Numbered from the stretch's first letter, positions 37,131-46,556 are shown. The stretch: 58,021 bases of DNA from Labilibacter marinus (GCF_001659685.2 NZ_LXYE02000037.1:1-58021); one strand, 5' to 3'. Numbers and translations: made by a program. Notes: generated by a model from the letters alone, not told the origin.

Positions 37131-38720
37131 TTATAAAGGACTTAATTGAATTTTGTAACAGAATGCATGTTTCCCATTTGTATTATCAGGGAATGAGAAT
37201 GTCATGTTGGTTTCGTTCTGTTTCCATTCAATGTTTTTATCAGAACCAATAAGGCTTATACTTTCAATTTTACGTGTTAGATATTCGAAACCAGCACCTA
37301 GTTTTTTAGCCACTACAGTATTTGTTGTAGGCTCATCCATTACTATTACATACAATGTGTTATTATCTTTACTTTGTGTATATCGAATATCTTTCTCAGT
37401 ATAAATGGCTTCCCAGTTTTCGTTAAAATGACCGTCTTTTTCAAGTTTAGTCGGCCCTTCTTCGGCAATTACCCACGGGCGTGTATTGTAAATTGCTTCA
37501 CCGTTTATTTTTAACCATTCTCCAATCCCCAATAAGGTTTCTTTTTGGTCGTCGGGAATGGTTCCATCTGGTTTTGGACTTACATCTAGCAGCAAGCAAC
37601 CATTTTTACTTACAATGTCAATAAGGATTTCGATAATGGCTTCGGACGAACGCGATTTACGTCCATTGTAAAACCAACCGCCAAGTGGGGTGTCAGTGAG
37701 CCAAGCATCCTCACGTGCACTTTGTGAACGGCCTTTTTCAAAATCCAGAATACCTGCTGATGGAGGAATACAAATATCAAATTTGGTTTTGTAAGAGATG
37801 CCAATTTCTTGTCCATTTTCTTCTGCTAAATTGAGCATACGAGCATACGCTTTTTTGCGAATATCATCGCTAAGCAACTCTAGCCCCATATCAAACCAGA
37901 ATAAATCCGGTTTGTATTTCATCGCTGCTTCTTCTAATTTACGAAACCATAAATCTTCGTATTCAGCATCTGGATATTCACCAAAACTATCGGGGTCATT
38001 CGAAAAAGTATGTGGTTTACAATACAAATCGTAGTATTCTGGATTTGCGCCGTCATACTTATGCGATTCAGTAAAAAACCACCACGAAAAGGCATGGTGA
38101 AATGTAATTAGGTATTTCATGTCTTTTGCTCGTATGGCTTGTTCAAGTTCACCCACAACATCAATACCTGCAGTTCGTTTCATATTCCAACGAGTAACTT
38201 CCGAATCCCACAACATAAAATTATCGTGATGACATCCCATAGGCCCCGAAAATTTAGCTCCAGCTTTGTAAAATATGTCAGCCCATTCTTCTGCATCAAA
38301 CTTATCAGGCTGAAAATCCATAATCAAATCCTTATAACCGTATTCATTTTGGTTACCAAAAAGCTCTTGATGCAATTTAAAATTACGCGTTGTATCTGGT
38401 GAATCTGGACGAATCGCGTTTGTCCAATATTTTGCTTTGGTATTATACATAGCCCATCCCCACCATTCGGTAGTTTTATGTTGTGTTGCCAAAACAGCTG
38501 GGCCAAAATGGGTGTAAATACCAAACTTGGCATCTCTAAACCATTCGGGAGTTGTATGACGAGCTATGGATGGCCATTCTTCTTTGTAAACCTTTTGATG
38601 GACATTTTCTTTTTTCAACTTGGTTTCGCTGATGTTTTGTTTGCTTTTATTTTGTCCCGCTAAGGAAAAACTAATAAGGGTAAAACATAGTATAAAACCT
38701 TTCCATAATTTTTTTTTCAT
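37131..38720 (-). CDS. GH29 family glycosidase, paralogue 2
   Basis: A 529-residue secreted GH29 enzyme (signal peptide ending SLAG-QN), collinear with its downstream neighbour and similar along its whole length (shared DAKFG, DLFWFDMGLELLSD, DTPLGGWFYNGRKSR and GIGEWL segments). The nucleophile is D277 and the His pair H164-H165 is intact (GCHHDNF), unlike paralogue 1. The two probably arose by tandem duplication and then diverged. Substrate may be alpha-L-fucose or alpha-L-galactose. It diverges from the TPR/HTH regulator over a 267-bp region with repeated AACTATA motifs. Confidence 0.9.
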   Translation of the reverse strand: MKKKLWKGFILCFTLISFSLAGQNKSKQNISETKLKKENVHQKVYKEEWPSIARHTTPEWFRDAKFGIYTHFGPAVLATQHKTTEWWGWAMYNTKAKYWTNAIRPDSPDTTRNFKLHQELFGNQNEYGYKDLIMDFQPDKFDAEEWADIFYKAGAKFSGPMGCHHDNFMLWDSEVTRWNMKRTAGIDVVGELEQAIRAKDMKYLITFHHAFSWWFFTESHKYDGANPEYYDLYCKPHTFSNDPDSFGEYPDAEYEDLWFRKLEEAAMKYKPDLFWFDMGLELLSDDIRKKAYARMLNLAEENGQEIGISYKTKFDICIPPSAGILDFEKGRSQSAREDAWLTDTPLGGWFYNGRKSRSSEAIIEILIDIVSKNGCLLLDVSPKPDGTIPDDQKETLLGIGEWLKINGEAIYNTRPWVIAEEGPTKLEKDGHFNENWEAIYTEKDIRYTQSKDNNTLYVIVMDEPTTNTVVAKKLGAGFEYLTRKIESISLIGSDKNIEWKQNETNMTFSFPDNTNGKHAFCYKIQLSPL

Positions 38721-38743
38721 GCTTAATTATTTGTTGTAATTAG

Positions 38744-38943
38744 AACTATATATGACAAACATTGCTACTATAGTTATCATGTAAGTGCTTGTTAAAGTTT
38801 TTACATTTACTTACGCTGAATGTGTTTGTGTAAAGTATTGAATAACAATGTTTCAAAATTACATACTGTTATTGATTTCAACTAAATTAAGACTATATGA
38901 TAACTATATTTTCAACTTATCAGTTCCAACATAAACTATATTT
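38744..38943. repeat. Repeated AACTATA motifs in a divergent control region
   Basis: AACTATA occurs at 38744-38750, and as AACTATATTT at 38902-38911 and 38934-38943 (32 bp apart); its inverse TATAGTT is at 38769-38775, making an inverted repeat with the first copy. They lie between GH29 paralogue 2 (minus) and the TPR/HTH regulator (plus). The region is AT-rich, so some copies may be chance. Confidence 0.35.
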
Positions 38944-38987
38944 AGGACGCATTTTACGTACCTTGTGAAAGAATTAAATGAAGATGT

Positions 38988-40583
38988 ATGCATTATGTTA
39001 AATCTCTTTTATTAAAGCTGATATTGCTGCTTGTGTTTTTTCTAAATCTCAAGGGTACATATTCTCAGGAGCCGATTGATTCTTTATATGCATTAAACCG
39101 TTTCAGCTGGGAGCGTTACAAAATGGCACAAGAAGAAACAGAACAAGCGTATAACTATTTTAAGGATGGCGCTGCTTATTTTTTATTAAAAGGAGATACT
39201 GTAAATCATTTAAATTGCATTGCTCATTTATCTGATATTGAACATAGACAAGCTAAGTTTAACGAGGCCTTTGATTTGCTGTGGGATGCTCTGCCTAAAG
39301 CCAATGAAATTGCCAACAAATTACCTTTACTCGAAATTCATCAGATGCTGGGTATTCTATATCAGGTTTATGGCAAAGACAGTATTGCTTTGCACCATAG
39401 CAAACAGGGCTTGCAAATAGCAAAGCAATATGCTCAAAACGATTCAACTATTAAAGGCAGATTGACCTCATGCTATTTAGATGTAGCGGTACAATTAGTG
39501 GCCATGCAAGAGTATAACACCGCTATTCAATATTTAGATTCGTGTTATTATAGCGACAATACGAATACGCGATTGCACTTTGTGGATGGTATTTATGGTC
39601 AGGTTTATTTAGAGCAGCATAACTATTATAAAGCTCAGCATTATTTACAGGGAGTAATTCCTTTTTTAGAGGAAAGAGGGAATGGTTTTCAAACTTCGGT
39701 GAATTATTTTATGGGAAAATTAAAATCTAAAACAAACCAGCCAGATAGCGCTATTTACTATTATAATAAGTCCTTAACTGCCATTGACTCTTTACAAAAT
39801 AACCTTAAACTAAAGCCTTTGGTTTTAGAACAATTAGCGTTTGAATACGCCAAAACCAACTATAACAAAAAGGCTTATATCTATTTAAAAGCTGCTAAAC
39901 AATTATCCGATAGTTTGTTTAATACCCAAAGTAAGCAGAATAAAGTCTTGTTCGAAATAAAAAATAGATACAAGGAAGATTTGCTTCGCAAAGAACAGGA
40001 GCTAAAAACTAATAATCAACTTTTAAATATTAGCAATCAAGCTAGGTTCAGATTACAATTATTGCTTGGTTTACTGCTGTTGCTTGCTATTGCGGCACTT
40101 GTTGCCATTCGTTTAAATGCCAAAATGAAACAGATTGCCTACGAAAAACAGTTGAATGAGGAAAAAAGCGAAGTCATTTTAGATATTAAAAACAAAGAAC
40201 TTACTGCTAATGCGCTGCAGATTATTGAAAAAGAGCAGGCCGTTAAGGAATTACTAGAAACTGTTATGGCAAAATCGCCCGAAACTTATAAAAAACTGCA
40301 ACGAAAATATAAACAGAGCAATAAAAAAATATGGGACGATTTTAATTTGAGATTTACACAAACCAATGATAAGTTTTACCAAAATTTATTGGAACAATAC
40401 CCAGATTTAACACCAACAGATTTAAAACATTGCGCATTGGTAAAACTAAATTTCGACAGTAAGGAGATGTCACATTTACTAGGCATCTCTGTAAATAGTG
40501 TGCACATGGCGCGTTCTCGTATTCGTAAAAAAATGAATTTGAATAGAGAAGATAATTTGAGTAATTTTTTGAGCAAGCTATAA
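38988..40583 (+). CDS. TPR-containing membrane-anchored HTH transcriptional regulator
   Basis: A 531-residue regulator. N-terminal signal/anchor (about 1-26), tetratricopeptide repeats through about residue 330 (pairs such as YNTAIQYLDSCYYSD and SAIYYYNKSLTAIDSL), a single transmembrane helix at about 355-376 (LLLGLLLLLAIAALVAI), a coiled-coil segment, and a LuxR-type HTH at about 475-530 (TPTDLKHCALVKL..MSHLLGISVNSVHMARSRIRKKM). The predicted layout puts the TPR sensor in the periplasm and the HTH in the cytoplasm. Such proteins occur across Bacteroidota next to glycan genes; it may control the flanking GH29 and sulfatase genes. The ligand is unknown. Confidence 0.85.
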   Translation: MHYVKSLLLKLILLLVFFLNLKGTYSQEPIDSLYALNRFSWERYKMAQEETEQAYNYFKDGAAYFLLKGDTVNHLNCIAHLSDIEHRQAKFNEAFDLLWDALPKANEIANKLPLLEIHQMLGILYQVYGKDSIALHHSKQGLQIAKQYAQNDSTIKGRLTSCYLDVAVQLVAMQEYNTAIQYLDSCYYSDNTNTRLHFVDGIYGQVYLEQHNYYKAQHYLQGVIPFLEERGNGFQTSVNYFMGKLKSKTNQPDSAIYYYNKSLTAIDSLQNNLKLKPLVLEQLAFEYAKTNYNKKAYIYLKAAKQLSDSLFNTQSKQNKVLFEIKNRYKEDLLRKEQELKTNNQLLNISNQARFRLQLLLGLLLLLAIAALVAIRLNAKMKQIAYEKQLNEEKSEVILDIKNKELTANALQIIEKEQAVKELLETVMAKSPETYKKLQRKYKQSNKKIWDDFNLRFTQTNDKFYQNLLEQYPDLTPTDLKHCALVKLNFDSKEMSHLLGISVNSVHMARSRIRKKMNLNREDNLSNFLSKL

Positions 40584-40623
40584 TCCAACTAAATGTAGGT
40601 AGCTCTTTAATTACTGTATCAGC

Positions 40624-40647
40624 ACGTTTTTCACTCATCAAAAACGT
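40624..40647. other. Hairpin after the TPR regulator
   Basis: ACGTTTTT (40624-40631) and AAAAACGT (40640-40647) pair perfectly around an 8-nt loop, 41 bp after the regulator stop. The stem is AT-rich and lacks a following T-run, so it is a weak terminator candidate. Confidence 0.4.
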
Positions 40648-40703
40648 TCATTAGAAACAAATAATCCCATTCTGTAAACATTTTATACATATCAATAAAG
40701 CAA

Positions 40704-40713
40704 TAAGCGCTTA
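40704..40713. promoter_or_regulatory. 10-bp palindrome before sulfatase pair
   Basis: TAAGCGCTTA is a perfect palindrome 31 bp upstream of the ATG at 40745, within CAATAAGCGCTTAATATTG. It could be an operator overlapping the promoter. Confidence 0.35.
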
Positions 40714-40744
40714 ATATTGTGATGAATAATATATTGAACAGAAT

Positions 40745-42358
40745 ATGGTACATAGAAAGAGTTTTTTTACAGTATTACTTTTATGGGTAATTACTGCTAT
40801 AGCTTGTAAACAAAGTCTAAACACAAAAGATCAAAGACCTAATATCCTTTTTATTATGTCAGATGATCATGCTTACCAAGCCATTAGCGCCTATAGTAAT
40901 CACTTAATTGAAACACCAAATATCGATCGAATTGCCCATGAAGGGATGCTGTTTACCAATGCTTGCGTAACAAACTCCATTTGTGCACCTTCTCGAGCTA
41001 CCATTTTAACAGGAAAGCATACCCATATCAATGGTAAAATAAACAATATCCAACCCTTTGATACAACACAAGTCACCTTTCCTCAATTATTTCAGCAAGC
41101 AGGTTACGAAACGGCCATGTATGGTAAATTGCATTTTGGCAATAATCCTAAAGGAGTGGATGATTTTATGATTCTGCCTGACCAGGGAAATTATATTAAT
41201 CCTAATTTTAATACCCCCAAAGGCGATACCACAATTGTAGGATATGTAAGCGATATAATTACGGATTTAACTTTAAATTGGCTAAATAAAAAGCGCAATA
41301 AAACCAAGCCATTTATGATGATGTATATGCATAAAGCACCACATCGTCCATGGTGGCCCAGCCCTCATAAGTTTAAAGAATTCGCCGCTAAAAACTTTCC
41401 TGAACCGGTTAGTTTATTCGATGATTATACCAACAGAGGAACCGCCGCAAAAACAGCTGAAATGAACCTATTAACCCACATGAAATATGGTCATGATTCT
41501 AAAATAAGACCTGAAACGATAAATGAAATGGGTGAAATTACACCTTACGTTCCACCTGTTGAATGGGGAGAAGGTTTTTATGGTCCATATAATAGAGCAA
41601 ATGCCCAGCAAAAATCCTTGTATGATCCAGTCATTGATTCTATCAATACATGGTTTAAGAATAATTGGATGAAACTGAGTATGGAAGATAAAATGCGTTG
41701 GAAGTATCAGCGTTATATGCAGGATTATTTGGCTTGCATTTCCTCTGTAGATGATAATGTTGGTAGAGTGTTAGATTATTTGAAAGAAAGCGGATTAGAT
41801 AAAAATACTATCGTTGTATATACCTCAGATCAGGGCTTTTATTTAGGGGAGCATGGTTGGTTCGACAAGCGTTTTATATACGATGAATCATTTAAAACTC
41901 CATTGCTTATTCGCTGGCCTAAGCAGATAAAACCAGGAACAAGTTGTGATGAAATGGTTCAGAATCTAGATTTTGCTCAAACCTTTTTAGAAGCCGCTCA
42001 AATATCTGCACCAAGCGATATGCAAGGCGAGAGCCTGATGCCTTTATTAAAAGGAGAAGATGAAAAGTGGACAAGAGATGCGGTGTATTATCATTATTAC
42101 GAATACCCTTCGGTACATATGGTAAAAAGGCATTATGGTATAGTAACAAAAGAGTATAAGCTTGTTCATTTTTACTACGATGTGAACGAATGGGAATTAT
42201 ACAACAGAAAAAAAGATCCACAGGAAATGAATAATGTTTACGAAGATTCAAACTATCAGGAAACTGTAAAGGAATTAAAAGCTAAACTGGAAGACCTTAG
42301 AGTTAAGTATAAAGACTCAGAAAAATTAGATCAACACTTTATAGAAATTACAAAATAA
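40745..42358 (+). CDS. Family S1 sulfatase, lipoprotein
   Basis: A 537-residue carbohydrate sulfatase with a lipoprotein signal (TAIAC-KQS). Metal site FIMSDDHAYQ, formylglycine precursor C80 in CAPSR followed by ATILTGKH, MYGKLHFG, and the later metal site TSDQGFYLGEHGW. The C-terminus (WELYNRKKDPQEMNN) is typical of the S1 fold. The HAPHRPWWP-like segment (KAPHRPWWPSP) resembles iduronate-2-sulfatase or N-sulfoglucosamine-sulfohydrolase-like members, which in algal bacteria act on many sugars. The next sulfatase starts 15 bp after its stop, so the two are one operon. Confidence 0.92.
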   Translation: MVHRKSFFTVLLLWVITAIACKQSLNTKDQRPNILFIMSDDHAYQAISAYSNHLIETPNIDRIAHEGMLFTNACVTNSICAPSRATILTGKHTHINGKINNIQPFDTTQVTFPQLFQQAGYETAMYGKLHFGNNPKGVDDFMILPDQGNYINPNFNTPKGDTTIVGYVSDIITDLTLNWLNKKRNKTKPFMMMYMHKAPHRPWWPSPHKFKEFAAKNFPEPVSLFDDYTNRGTAAKTAEMNLLTHMKYGHDSKIRPETINEMGEITPYVPPVEWGEGFYGPYNRANAQQKSLYDPVIDSINTWFKNNWMKLSMEDKMRWKYQRYMQDYLACISSVDDNVGRVLDYLKESGLDKNTIVVYTSDQGFYLGEHGWFDKRFIYDESFKTPLLIRWPKQIKPGTSCDEMVQNLDFAQTFLEAAQISAPSDMQGESLMPLLKGEDEKWTRDAVYYHYYEYPSVHMVKRHYGIVTKEYKLVHFYYDVNEWELYNRKKDPQEMNNVYEDSNYQETVKELKAKLEDLRVKYKDSEKLDQHFIEITK

Positions 42359-42373
42359 AGGCTTAAAATAATC

Positions 42374-43999
42374 ATGAGAATGAAATTTCAAAAACTCTTT
42401 TCAACCACGGTCATAGCTTTACTCATCATCAGTTGCTCAGGAAAAAGCACAAAGAGCAATAAAGAGTCTGATACAGCAAAGCGACCTAATATCATCTTTT
42501 TTATTGCAGATGATATGTATCCCGAAATGTTTAATTGCTTGCCAGAAGGTAAAGGAAAAAACTTAACCCCCAATATGGATCGGTTAGTTGCAGAAGGAAC
42601 CCTAATGAAAAACCAATTGGTTGCATCGCCGGTCTGTACACCTAGTCGTTATAATTGCTTAACAGGTAATTACGCCAGCAAAGCCACCAATAAAGCTTTT
42701 ACATCATTTACCAAAGAACAGGAAGGGCAAACGGTTATCCATTGGAATACTTTTATTACAAACGGAAATAAAGCCTTGCCGCATTATCTTAAAGAGCTTG
42801 GTTATACCACAGGTATGGTGGGTAAAAATCATGCTATTGAAGCGGGAACCTTATATCATTTTCCTGATTATTGGGCAGATGCTAAAGCGCCTGAGATTGT
42901 TGAGAAACTGGAGTCGAATTATAATCTTACTGTTCAGGCTATATTAGATAACGGTTTTGATTATGCGGATGGTATTTACCATGATAACCCTAATTTTGTT
43001 GGTTTAGGCGAGCTTGCGGTGCAAAATACAGATTGGATAGCAGAAGCTGGCGTTAATTTTATTGAGAAAAATTATAAGCGTCCCTTTTACCTGTATTTTG
43101 CTACTACTATACCACATGCTCCAACAGAACCTAAACGATCTTGGAATGCCAATCCTTTAATAACGGCTAAAGGTTATCTGGAAAAAGCGCCCAATGTAAT
43201 GCCTGTACGTCATACTATTCCTGAGAGAACAAAAGCAGAAGGATTAGAAGGGAAGGGTAAAGAAAACCTACTTTGGTTAGATGATGCTCTTGGTGCTTTA
43301 ATCCATAAGTTAGAAGACCGTAATATTTTGGATAATACCATTATTTTCTTTTTTAACGATCACGGACAAAAAGCAAAAGGCACCTTATATCAGGGTGGAG
43401 TAATGAGTCCGAGTATTGTATGGCAAAGTAAAGGTTTTAAATGCGGGAATATTTGTAATACTAAAGTACAAAACATTGATTTTGCCCCAACTATTGTTGA
43501 GATGGCCGGAGGTAATGTTGAGGAAAATCAATTTGATGGACAAAGTTTTAAGGCTCTTTTAGATGGTGAGACTTTAGATGCTGAACGTACTTTCTTTTTT
43601 GAACTCGGTTATGCACGCGCCATTATTAAAGGAGATTATAAATATTATGCCATACGTTATCCAGCTTTTGCTAAAAACAGAACTAAGGAAGAACGCGCTA
43701 CAGTGTTGGAAGGATACAATTCACCACGTATTAAAAAGAAAATGGGTACAGTAAACCTAGATAATCCAATGGCTCCTTACAGTCATTTTTCTTTAGTTCC
43801 AGGAGGAGAGCAAGCAGAGCATGCATCGTATGGTCAATTGCCGGGATATTTTGACATGGATCAACTGTATAATCTAAAAGAAGATCCCAAAGAGCAAAAT
43901 AATCTATTTAATGACCCATCGAGTCAGCAAGTTTTAAACGAATTAAAGGCCGAATTAAAGAAACACCTAGCAAGTATGCCCGGTAAGTTTGATATATAG
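42374..43999 (+). CDS. Family S1 sulfatase, lipoprotein
   Basis: A 541-residue sulfatase with lipobox IISC-SGK. Metal site FIADDMYPEM, formylglycine precursor C88 in CTPSR followed by YNCLTGNY, GMVGKNH, and FFFNDHGQKAKGTLYQGG late in the core. It differs clearly from the upstream sulfatase and is probably a different S1 subfamily acting on another sulfate position of the same glycan. It is followed by a terminator. Confidence 0.9.
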   Translation: MRMKFQKLFSTTVIALLIISCSGKSTKSNKESDTAKRPNIIFFIADDMYPEMFNCLPEGKGKNLTPNMDRLVAEGTLMKNQLVASPVCTPSRYNCLTGNYASKATNKAFTSFTKEQEGQTVIHWNTFITNGNKALPHYLKELGYTTGMVGKNHAIEAGTLYHFPDYWADAKAPEIVEKLESNYNLTVQAILDNGFDYADGIYHDNPNFVGLGELAVQNTDWIAEAGVNFIEKNYKRPFYLYFATTIPHAPTEPKRSWNANPLITAKGYLEKAPNVMPVRHTIPERTKAEGLEGKGKENLLWLDDALGALIHKLEDRNILDNTIIFFFNDHGQKAKGTLYQGGVMSPSIVWQSKGFKCGNICNTKVQNIDFAPTIVEMAGGNVEENQFDGQSFKALLDGETLDAERTFFFELGYARAIIKGDYKYYAIRYPAFAKNRTKEERATVLEGYNSPRIKKKMGTVNLDNPMAPYSHFSLVPGGEQAEHASYGQLPGYFDMDQLYNLKEDPKEQNNLFNDPSSQQVLNELKAELKKHLASMPGKFDI

Positions 44000-44035
44000 A
44001 GAAAATATAAAAAAGTTGTGTTAAATAGTTGATAA

Positions 44036-44080
44036 AATAACAGCTCCATTGTTTTGATTGATGGGGCTGTTATTGTTTTA
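44036..44080 (+). terminator. Terminator of the sulfatase pair
   Basis: Arms 44036-44049 and 44061-44074 (AATAACAGCTCCAT / ATGGGGCTGTTATT) pair over 14 positions with one G-U, with an 11-nt loop; GTTTTA follows. Confidence 0.8.
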
Positions 44081-44187
44081 ATACTTGATGTTAGCTGTTT
44101 CTTGTGGTTTGCAGGTAGCTCTTAATAGCATCTCAAATACATATGCAAGCTTGTTTCTGATTTTTCAGTATTGTAGCTATAATGTAT

Positions 44188-44195
44188 TATATTTG
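44188..44195 (+). promoter_or_regulatory. Putative -7 box of AraC-type regulator
   Basis: TATATTTG is an exact TAnnTTTG match 45 bp before the ATG at 44240. A TTG lies 14 bp upstream (44171), closer than usual. Confidence 0.35.
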
Positions 44196-44239
44196 AATGC
44201 TTGTTAAGCAAATAATTATTGAAATAGAACAGCGCCTAA

Positions 44240-45091
44240 ATGCCAAGAACAATTTTTGAAAATATAGTTATTCAACATTTTGAGAATCAAGCCTCATTTG
44301 AATACTGCCCATATACAGCCATACGTTTTTTCGAAATCTTGTTCATTGAAAAGGGTAATGGTAAATTAATTGTTAACGGCCATAGCATTCCTTATAGCGA
44401 TAATCAATTATTTATATTAGTTCCTAATGATAAGTATACCTTTAATGTAGAACAAGCTACCACGGTAAATACCATTAAGTTTTTAAATAGTTTTTTTACG
44501 GGTTCTTCAGAGGATAATGATGATAAGCAACGAAAAGAATGGTTTAAAAAAATAGAAACTATTTTACACAGCACCAATCGAAATACCAATATTGAACTTA
44601 AATCAGAAGCAGAAAGGAATAATATCCTTGCTATGTTTAACATTATATGTATTGAGTATCATGACCAGGAATTAAAAAGTGATTTAATATTAAAAAACAC
44701 ACTTCATTCTATTCTTCATATTATCTCACGAAATGTAAATTACGTTTCTATCAAAACAGCTTCTTCAAAAATTCAAGAAATAGTTAATTATATTCATACT
44801 AACATTTATGATGCTGACTTGATTTCGAATACAGCTATCGCAGAGCAATTTAATATTTCGGACAACTATGTTGGTCAGTATTTTAATAAACAAATGGGTA
44901 TTAGTATCAAAAAATATATTTTAACTTACAAGGTAAAGTTAGCTGAAACTCGCCTAAATTATACTGACCTAACACTTTCTGAAATAGCGATGGAGTTAGG
45001 TTTTACCGATAGTAGTCATCTAGATAAAACCTTTATTGCTTACAAAGGTCTTGCTGCAGGCGCTTTTCGTCTACAAAGTAAAAACAAATAA
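44240..45091 (+). CDS. AraC-family transcriptional regulator
   Basis: A 283-residue DNA-binding protein. The N-terminal half (about 1-165) looks like a cupin-type sensory domain (FFEILFIEKGNGKLIVNGHSI); the C-terminal 100 residues hold two helix-turn-helix units (AIAEQFNISDNYVGQYFNKQMG and LSEIAMELGFTDSSHLDKTFIAYKG, listed here as the two HTH cores). It precedes a set of oxidoreductase-like genes whose three promoters share tandem half-sites with cores 21 bp apart. AraC proteins bind such tandem sites, so it is the obvious candidate activator. The effector is unknown. Confidence 0.92.
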   Translation: MPRTIFENIVIQHFENQASFEYCPYTAIRFFEILFIEKGNGKLIVNGHSIPYSDNQLFILVPNDKYTFNVEQATTVNTIKFLNSFFTGSSEDNDDKQRKEWFKKIETILHSTNRNTNIELKSEAERNNILAMFNIICIEYHDQELKSDLILKNTLHSILHIISRNVNYVSIKTASSKIQEIVNYIHTNIYDADLISNTAIAEQFNISDNYVGQYFNKQMGISIKKYILTYKVKLAETRLNYTDLTLSEIAMELGFTDSSHLDKTFIAYKGLAAGAFRLQSKNK

Positions 45092-45184
45092 TAATTCGCT
45101 AATAAATTAGCTCTCACAGTGCTGTAATTCCCTTTTTCCTCCTTGGATAATGTCCATTTTATATTGAATAATTCGTATTCCTCA

Positions 45185-45245
45185 TTTTTTACTAAAAGCT
45201 CATTGTTTCTTACCTGACTTAAGGTACAGCTGTGTTATACTTTTG
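45185..45245 (+). promoter_or_regulatory. Shared AraC-type promoter, copy A (NTF2-like gene)
   Basis: Half-site 1 TTTTTTACTAAAAG starts at 45185; half-site 2 TTTCTTACCTGA starts at 45206. The TAC cores (45190, 45211) are 21 bp apart. TACTTTTG, an exact TAnnTTTG box, is at 45238-45245, 27 bp after the second core. Initiation near 45250 gives a short leader to ATG 45271. Confidence 0.7.
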
Positions 45246-45270
45246 CATTATAAACTTTAAACAATCATTT

Positions 45271-45609
45271 ATGATGAAAAGTGCACAAGAGGTTTTTGAG
45301 AACCACATTAAAGCTGTAAGTACTTTAGATCCAGAGAAAGTAATTAATGATTATGCTTTGGATGCTGTTTTTACAACACCAGAACGTACCTATAAAGGAG
45401 CAGAACAAATTAAAAGCTTTTACCAAGAGCTTCTTCCTAAAATGGATGGGTTTGAGATTAAAACCATCAAGCAAGAAACCTACAATCATGTGGTATATCT
45501 GGTATGGCATGGTAAAAATGAAAAACTGGATGTACAGTTTTGTACAGATACTTATATCATAGAAAATGGTAAAATTAAGTATCACACTTTCGCAGGAATT
45601 ATTCAATAA
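45271..45609 (+). CDS. NTF2-like / SnoaL-type small protein
   Basis: A 112-residue soluble protein of the cone-shaped NTF2-like fold: an N-terminal helix pair (SAQEVFENHIKAVSTLDPEKV), then YALDAVFTTPERTYKGAEQIKSF, and a beta-sheet ending WHGKNEKLDVQFCTDTYII in overlapping strands. Such proteins are small-molecule isomerases, dehydratases or binding proteins. I use ATG 45271 because the ORF from 45232 would begin before the -7 box at 45238. The hydratase-family gene follows after 20 bp, so both are co-transcribed. Substrate unknown. Confidence 0.75.
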   Translation: MMKSAQEVFENHIKAVSTLDPEKVINDYALDAVFTTPERTYKGAEQIKSFYQELLPKMDGFEIKTIKQETYNHVVYLVWHGKNEKLDVQFCTDTYIIENGKIKYHTFAGIIQ

Positions 45610-45629
45610 ACACTATAAATTTTAATACT

Positions 45630-46475
45630 ATGGATTACAAAAATTTTCAAACATTTACAGCAGAGCAGAAAGATGCCATTTTAACGGTTACAATTAATTT
45701 CGGACCTGTAAATGTACAAGGACAAGAGATGTTAGCAGACCTAAGCAGTCTTGCTTTAAGATTAGAACGTGACAGAAGCGTTAAGGTTGTTGTATTTCAA
45801 TCATCTAACCCTAATTATTGGGTGTGCCACTACGATACAAACCTATTGAGAGATATGTCTACAGAAGCTGTTTCTAGATCAGAGGTAAAGTTACTCGATT
45901 TACAATCGGTATTAGAAAGAATTAGCAACCTACCTCAAGCTACAATTGCAAAAATTGAAGGTTTTGCACGAGGTGGTGGTCATGAAATGGCTTTGGCTTT
46001 AGATATGCGTTTTGCAGCTCGTGGAAAAGCTAAATTCATGCAAATGGAAGTAGGTATGGGAATACTACCATGTGGTGGAGGTGCTTCTCGTATGGCTCGT
46101 CAGGTTGGTTTAGGAAAAGCACTTGAAATTATTTTAGGTGCAAGAGATTGGGATGCTGACGAAGCTGAAAAATTTGGAACGGTAAACAAAGCGCTTGACG
46201 CAGATGAAATAGGACCGTATGTAGATGCTTTAGCAGAGCGTATTTCTAAATTCCCTGCAGAATCGATTGAGGCTTGTAAGCGCGCAGTTTATGCATCTAT
46301 TGATTTACCCATTGCGGATGCTTTAAAAGAAGAAGCTTATCAGTTATTTCAGGCTACTAGCAAAACGCCTGCCATCAAACGTTTTACAATTGCCGATGAA
46401 AATGGTGCACAATTCGACCATGGTAATCAAAAGAATTGGGAAAACATGCTAATGGACTTGCAAGAAATTAAATAA
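45630..46475 (+). CDS. Enoyl-CoA hydratase/isomerase-family protein
   Basis: A 281-residue crotonase-fold protein. Both catalytic glutamates of the hydratases are present: one in ARGGGHEMALALD and one in MEVGMGILPCGGGASR; the oxyanion-hole Gly-rich loop is intact. The N-terminus (FGPVNVQGQEML) and the segment SSNPNYWVCHYD replace the usual substrate pocket, so the CoA substrate may be unusual or the protein may not act in beta-oxidation. No fatty-acid oxidation partner is next to it. It shares the promoter of the NTF2-like gene. Confidence 0.85.
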   Translation: MDYKNFQTFTAEQKDAILTVTINFGPVNVQGQEMLADLSSLALRLERDRSVKVVVFQSSNPNYWVCHYDTNLLRDMSTEAVSRSEVKLLDLQSVLERISNLPQATIAKIEGFARGGGHEMALALDMRFAARGKAKFMQMEVGMGILPCGGGASRMARQVGLGKALEIILGARDWDADEAEKFGTVNKALDADEIGPYVDALAERISKFPAESIEACKRAVYASIDLPIADALKEEAYQLFQATSKTPAIKRFTIADENGAQFDHGNQKNWENMLMDLQEIK

Positions 46476-46491
46476 AGATTGAGTATTGTTA

Positions 46492-46533
46492 GAGGGGGTG
46501 ATGAAAGTTTACCATTAATCCCCTCAACTTTTA
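46492..46533 (+). terminator. Weak terminator after hydratase-family gene
   Basis: GAGGGG (46492-46497) pairs with CCCCTC (46520-46525), with AACTTTTATT after it. The stem is only 6 bp, so partial read-through into the flavin oxidoreductase gene is possible. Confidence 0.4.
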
Positions 46534-46556
46534 TTCTCTCCATAAGTTTATAACAC

